Assembly: GCA_021151665.1 (NCBI GenBank)
Contig: JAGKWW010000041.1
Span: 1 to 25,664 of the forward strand
Direction: 5' to 3'
Source: Flavobacteriaceae bacterium
Lineage (GTDB): Bacteria > Bacteroidota > Bacteroidia > Flavobacteriales > Flavobacteriaceae
DNA length: 25,664 nt
Below are positions 23,428 through 25,664 of the stretch, piece after piece; within the stretch, counting starts at the first letter, position 1; the number at the start of each line of letters is the position of its first letter. The translations under genes were made by a program, and so were the position numbers. A model generated the notes under the pieces. The model had not been told where the DNA came from, did no database searches, and saw only the letters and a program-made list of their open reading frames with translations.

Positions 23428-23869
23428 TGCCTACAGGTATGCGAATGCGGTAGGAGCACAGCAGGCCGTCCATGTTGGCATCGAGGGCGTCGGTCACGTC
23501 GATGTTGTCCCATTGCGTAATGCCATAGCCCATGCAGGCCAGGCTATTGCCAAGGTCGTGGTGCAGGGTGAGCAGTGGCTCGATGCTCTGCGAATATTTC
23601 GATGTTTCTTCGGCGGCGCGCTCGGCGAAGTAGTGCTGGTCAAGGTCGGCGTGCTTCACCAGGAAGAACTTTCCTTCATAGTTAGCGGCAACAATGCGGG
23701 TGCCGCTGCTGTTGTATTCGCTTTTGCGGTTGGTAAACTCGTGGAGAAAAAGTGTGGCACCGGTTTCGGCAGGCGCATCCAGCAGGTTGAGCGCGGCCTT
23801 TTTGCCGTAGTGGTAGTGCAGCCCATGCGCCTGGGCAAGGGTCTGGAGTATGCGTACAATGTCGGGCAT
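23420..23869 (-). CDS. Probable tail terminator or completion protein
   Basis: 149 residues from the ATG at 23869 (MPDIVRILQTLAQAHGLHYH). A longer frame to 23980 would run through TTTTGAA-type repeat and is rejected. The protein has a helical start, a strand-rich core (ATLFLHEFTN, GTRIVAANYEGKFFLV), a helix (AERAAEETSKYSQSIEPLL) and a final strand segment ending DALDANMDGLLCSYRIRIP. That end (Asp-rich loop, Gly-Leu, then alternating strand) is typical of small tail terminator proteins. It lies just before the gp10-like gene. Assigned by shape and place, not by a motif. Confidence 0.5.
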   Translation of the reverse strand: MPDIVRILQTLAQAHGLHYHYGKKAALNLLDAPAETGATLFLHEFTNRKSEYNSSGTRIVAANYEGKFFLVKHADLDQHYFAERAAEETSKYSQSIEPLLTLHHDLGNSLACMGYGITQWDNIDVTDALDANMDGLLCSYRIRIPVGND

Positions 23870-23878
23870 TTGTTTTTT

Positions 23879-23909
23879 ATTTTGAATTTTGAATTCTGAA
23901 TTTTGAATG
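23879..23909. repeat. TTTTGAA-type repeat upstream of the terminator-like gene
   Basis: Three to four near-tandem units of ATTTTGAATTTTGAATTC form, ending 10 bases from the start at 23869. A similar unit occurs just upstream of the 179-aa gene (24671-24702) and at the right edge of the window. Confidence 0.75.
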
Positions 23910-23912
23910 ATT

Positions 23913-23957
23913 GGACACGGATGACGCAGATTTGGCAGATGATCGCGGAGGATTTTG
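23913..23957. repeat. ACACGGATGACGCAGATTTG-type repeat
   Basis: Tandem-like pieces (GGATGACGCAGATTTGGCAG and GATCGCGGAGGATTTT) of an imperfect repeat type. It adjoins the TTTTGAA repeat and seems to belong to the same cluster. Only one copy is in this window. Confidence 0.4.
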
Positions 23958-24048
23958 ACATGAATTGAACTGATTATCACCAGTCTTATCGACAGCGAAT
24001 GCTATGTAGCTATGTGGTTAACTATCCTGATAGCAATGCAGTGATGTA

Positions 24049-24126
24049 TGCTACGACAGGCTCAGCATGACAGCCAGCCTCTCGACGGCGCTCGAGGTGA
24101 CAACCCGGAACCCGAAACCCTAAACC
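24049..24126. repeat. REP-like unit plus G-rich heptamers after the 179-aa gene
   Basis: Holds GACAGGCTCAGCATGACA (24055-24072), then a GC-rich piece (CTCGACGGCGCTCGAGGTGA), then C-rich units (24104-24126) with three runs of CCC and a CC. On the minus strand the G-rich part begins 2 bases after the stop. The same order of three pieces occurs at 21394-21493. Confidence 0.7.
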
Positions 24127-24128
24127 GG

Positions 24129-24668
24129 TTAACTTCTCGCCAGTTTTTGATATTCATGCTCTACTTCGTTCTGTGCCTTGGTTTGCGCCAGCAGGCTGAA
24201 TATTTCGCCGTAGGGCCTGCGGCCAAGGTCGTACGGATACTGCCCAAGCAACTTCCCTAACTGCAGTAGCGGAAGGGTATCGCTATAAGGCGTAAGCCGG
24301 TCGGCGCCGGCCATGTGCCAGAGGTGGCTGTCAGTAGACTGTGTGGAGAGCAACTGGGTTTCGGCAGTGATGATGCGCTCGAGTTCCTGCAGCAGGAAAC
24401 GGCGGGCAGGAAAATAGTCGGCGATGCGGCACCGCCAGAAGGTTTTTTCGTCAACGCCGTAGCAAATGGTAAACAGGTTGCACACCTGCTCCCAAGTGCT
24501 CAGGTTGCGCAGCATACGGATGGCGTACTTTACGTTGGCGTAGGGCATGGCTGATGTTTCCATAGTCTTCCCCCCAAAGCTGTTGCAGGGGTTGAGGTGT
24601 TCCAGGACCGCATCGTATAATGAGGTGTCGGGCAGGCGGGCATATTGGGCGAGGGTGAGGTTTTTCAT
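24129..24668 (-). CDS. Phage protein, possible tail assembly chaperone
   Basis: 179 residues, helical. It starts MKNLTLAQYARLPDTSLYDAVLEHL and ends LGKLLGQYPYDLGRRPYGEIFSLLAQTKAQNEVEHEYQKL. The last part, a loop with a Pro-Tyr, then a helix with I-F-S-L-L, resembles the C-terminal part of tail assembly chaperones, which wrap the tape measure during tail assembly. The rest is not recognised. Here it lies several genes from the tape measure, so the assignment is weak. It is the first phage gene of this block from the right edge, and the next 996 bases are repeats, so its promoter is likely there or further right. Confidence 0.45.
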   Translation of the reverse strand: MKNLTLAQYARLPDTSLYDAVLEHLNPCNSFGGKTMETSAMPYANVKYAIRMLRNLSTWEQVCNLFTICYGVDEKTFWRCRIADYFPARRFLLQELERIITAETQLLSTQSTDSHLWHMAGADRLTPYSDTLPLLQLGKLLGQYPYDLGRRPYGEIFSLLAQTKAQNEVEHEYQKLARS

Positions 24669-24670
24669 GG

Positions 24671-24702
24671 TTATTTTGAATTTGGAATGATGAATTTTGA
24701 AT
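24671..24702. repeat. TTTTGAA-type repeat upstream of the 179-aa gene
   Basis: Pieces TTATTTTGAATTTGGAATGA and ATTTTGAATGC, beginning 3 bases upstream of the start at 24668. Same family and position as the repeat at 23879-23909. Confidence 0.7.
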
Positions 24703-24714
24703 GCATGGTTTCAC

Positions 24715-24752
24715 AGAGATGCGCAGAGCAGGCGCAGAGTTTCGCAGAGTTG
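24715..24752. repeat. Short GCGCAGAG-type tandem repeat
   Basis: About four loose units of CGCAGAG with period of 11-12 bases. One such array in the window. Confidence 0.6.
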
Positions 24753-24761
24753 CTCTTGCGA

Positions 24762-24825
24762 GATAAATTGCCTTCCGCTTTAGCGGGAGATTATTGGTGA
24801 GCATCCGGACAGGCTTTAGCCGAAT
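24762..24825. repeat. CTTTAG palindrome element, second copy
   Basis: The stretch with TTCCGCTTTAGCGGGAG (copy at 24774-24789) and the later GGCTTTAGCCGAAT (24812-24825) match the inside of the element at 21225-21379, but here without the flanking 25-base inverted ends. Confidence 0.75.
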
Positions 24826-24843
24826 AATTGATAATTTTCCCGC

Positions 24844-25026
24844 GTTCTTTTGTCTTGAAACAAAAGAACCAAAAGTTCAAGGCAGCAGCTTCTTAGACTA
24901 CAAATCACTCGCTCCGGCTAAAAGATTTAAACTCGCTGTCGCTCGGATACAAAATCTTTTTACGCCTTCGCTCCCGATTTGCTTAACGCCACAAAGCCGA
25001 AGGCCTTAGCTACACTCTTGCCGGAG
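24844..25026. repeat. 185-base hairpin-headed element, copy 2
   Basis: Perfect hairpin at 24844-24869 (GTTCTTTTGT, loop CTTGAA, ACAAAAGAAC), then the same body as copies 1 and 3, with several base changes, to CTTGCCGGAG. A partial duplicate of its right end (GCCACAAAGCTGAAGGCC onward) follows at 25056-25092. Confidence 0.85.
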
Positions 25027-25150
25027 CATTGCAGCTGTTCCATGTCGACCGGAGCGCCACAAAGCTGAAGGCCTTAGCTACACTCTTGCCGGAGCATTGC
25101 GGGTGTTCCATGTCGACCGGAGCGCAGCGAAGTGGAGACATCTCAGCCTT

Positions 25151-25336
25151 GTTCTTTTGTCTTGAAACAAAAGAACCAAAAATTCAAGGCAGCAGCTTCT
25201 TAGGCTACAAATCACTCGCTCCGGCTAAAAGATTTAAACTCGCTGCGCTCAGACAGTAAATCTTTTTTTACGCCTTCGCTCACGATTTGCTTAACGCCAC
25301 AAAGCTGAAGGCCTTAGCTGCACTCTTGCCGGAGCA
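25151..25336. repeat. 185-base hairpin-headed element, copy 3
   Basis: Hairpin at 25151-25176, body nearly identical to copy 1 (shares the stretch AACTCGCTGCGCTCAGACAG) and ends CTTGCCGGAGCATT. It is separated from copies 2 and 4 by a spacer carrying CGACCGGAGCGCAG and GTGGAGACATCTCAG, present twice (25115-25146 and 25382-25414). Confidence 0.85.
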
Positions 25337-25418
25337 TTGCGGTTGTTCCATGTGGCTTCGCCGAACCACTGCGTTAGGTTTCGACCGGAGCGCAGTGAAG
25401 TGGAGACATCTCAGTCTT

Positions 25419-25463
25419 GTTCTTTTGTCTTGAAACAAAAGAACTAAAAGTTCAAGGCAGCAG
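25419..25463. repeat. 185-base element, copy 4, truncated
   Basis: Hairpin at 25419-25444 and the next 19 bases, then the sequence changes at CAGACCTCACTC, so the copy is broken after AAGTTCAAGGCAGCAG. Confidence 0.8.
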
Positions 25464-25477
25464 ACCTCACTCCCGGG

Positions 25478-25496
25478 CCCTCTCCGAAGGAGAGGG
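25478..25496. repeat. Perfect 8-base hairpin
   Basis: CCCTCTCC (25478-25485) and GGAGAGGG (25489-25496) with a GAA loop. Not followed by a T run on the plus strand, so a simple terminator is not supported. Confidence 0.6.
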
Positions 25497-25546
25497 GAGC
25501 GTAGCGCCGTGTTCAACCCAAACTGGAAACCATTAACTTGCCTCAT

Positions 25547-25614
25547 AGCCCTGACCGCGCCGGTATCCTGCCGGAGCGCGCGTAGGCAGATAAAGGCAAG
25601 GGCAGGACAGGGCT
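25547..25614. other. Candidate structured RNA or DNA element
   Basis: Nested stems: AGCCCTG (25547-25553) pairs with CAGGGCT (25608-25614), and TCCTGCC (25566-25572) with GGCAGGA (25601-25607), the two right arms being continuous. An alternative short hairpin CTGCC/GGCAG also exists. I recall flavobacterial intergenic sequences of this general shape but cannot name a family. Low certainty. Confidence 0.35.
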
Positions 25615-25664
25615 GCGGAAAGTGCGCCTGCGACGGCTGCTCCTTATATTATTTTGAATGATGA

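Larger units (their letters stand above)
24669..25664. other. 996-base gap at right edge, repeats only
   Basis: No credible gene. It holds a TTTTGAA unit (24671-24702), a GCGCAGAG-type array (24715-24752), the CTTTAG element (24762-24825), two full and one partial copies of the 185-base element (24844-25463), a CT-rich hairpin (25478-25496) and a structured piece (25547-25614). It has no terminase, so the packaging genes are either beyond the window or missing. Confidence 0.75.

Noticed and set aside
23870..23980. Upstream extension of the terminator-like gene
   Set aside because: Passes through TTTTGAA repeat (peptide NSEFKIQN). The ATG at 23869 begins a normal protein sequence.
25280..25546. 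88-residue minus-strand frame at the right edge
   Set aside because: It covers repeat copies and the spacer; no match to a protein family is visible.

Overview
The window is most of the virion and lysis part of a tailed prophage in a member of the Bacteroidota, probably the class Flavobacteriia. The phage proteins are of kinds familiar from flavobacterial prophages. The few recognisable promoters fit the Bacteroidota form (TTG or TTTG, about 18-20 bases, TAnnTTTG). Shine-Dalgarno sites are mostly absent. The gaps between genes are full of short interspersed repeats of a type common in flavobacterial chromosomes. By eye the base composition is moderate, above that of a typical low-GC Flavobacterium. 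I cannot name a species.

Layout. Positions 1-1058 carry two forward genes (a DUF3606-type protein and a secreted outer-membrane barrel), ended by a hairpin terminator. These may be host flank. From 1091 to 24668 nearly everything on the minus strand is phage, transcribed right to left. In transcription order this is: a 179-aa tail-assembly-chaperone-like protein; a tail-terminator-like protein; an HK97-gp10-like protein; two large tail proteins (495 and 745 aa); a 97-aa Ig-like protein; a 937-aa tape measure; a Cys-rich protein and a small HTH-like protein; a ClpP-type prohead protease with coiled-coil tail; the major capsid protein; a tube-like protein; a 144-aa protein; the portal; a connector; a 934-aa fibre; then a lysis block (holin-like, coiled-coil membrane protein, M15 endolysin, two-TM spanin-like protein). 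Most phage genes abut or overlap by a few bases (ATGA or TAATG). No terminase, integrase or repressor lies in the window, and no sheath gene was seen, so a siphovirus-like tail is the best guess.

Two forward-strand cargo blocks interrupt the phage strand. Positions 11036-13338 hold two lipoproteins, a cytoplasmic protein and a possible 43-aa protein. Positions 13955-15648 hold two tandem paralogous secreted proteins. They look like morons, meaning host-expressed cargo with their own promoters. None has a function I recognise.

The larger gaps (8237-8637, 10716-11035, 20989-21493, 24669-25664) hold repeats placed in a regular way. Arrays of a GTCGGAA-type heptamer lie about 30-40 bases upstream of three phage starts, always in the same orientation. 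G-rich GGGTTTC-type repeats lie just after three phage stop codons. A larger element of about 185 bases, starting with a perfect 10-base hairpin, occurs three times in full and once in part. This ordered decoration of phage gene boundaries, and the cargo islands, are the most unusual aspects of the window.
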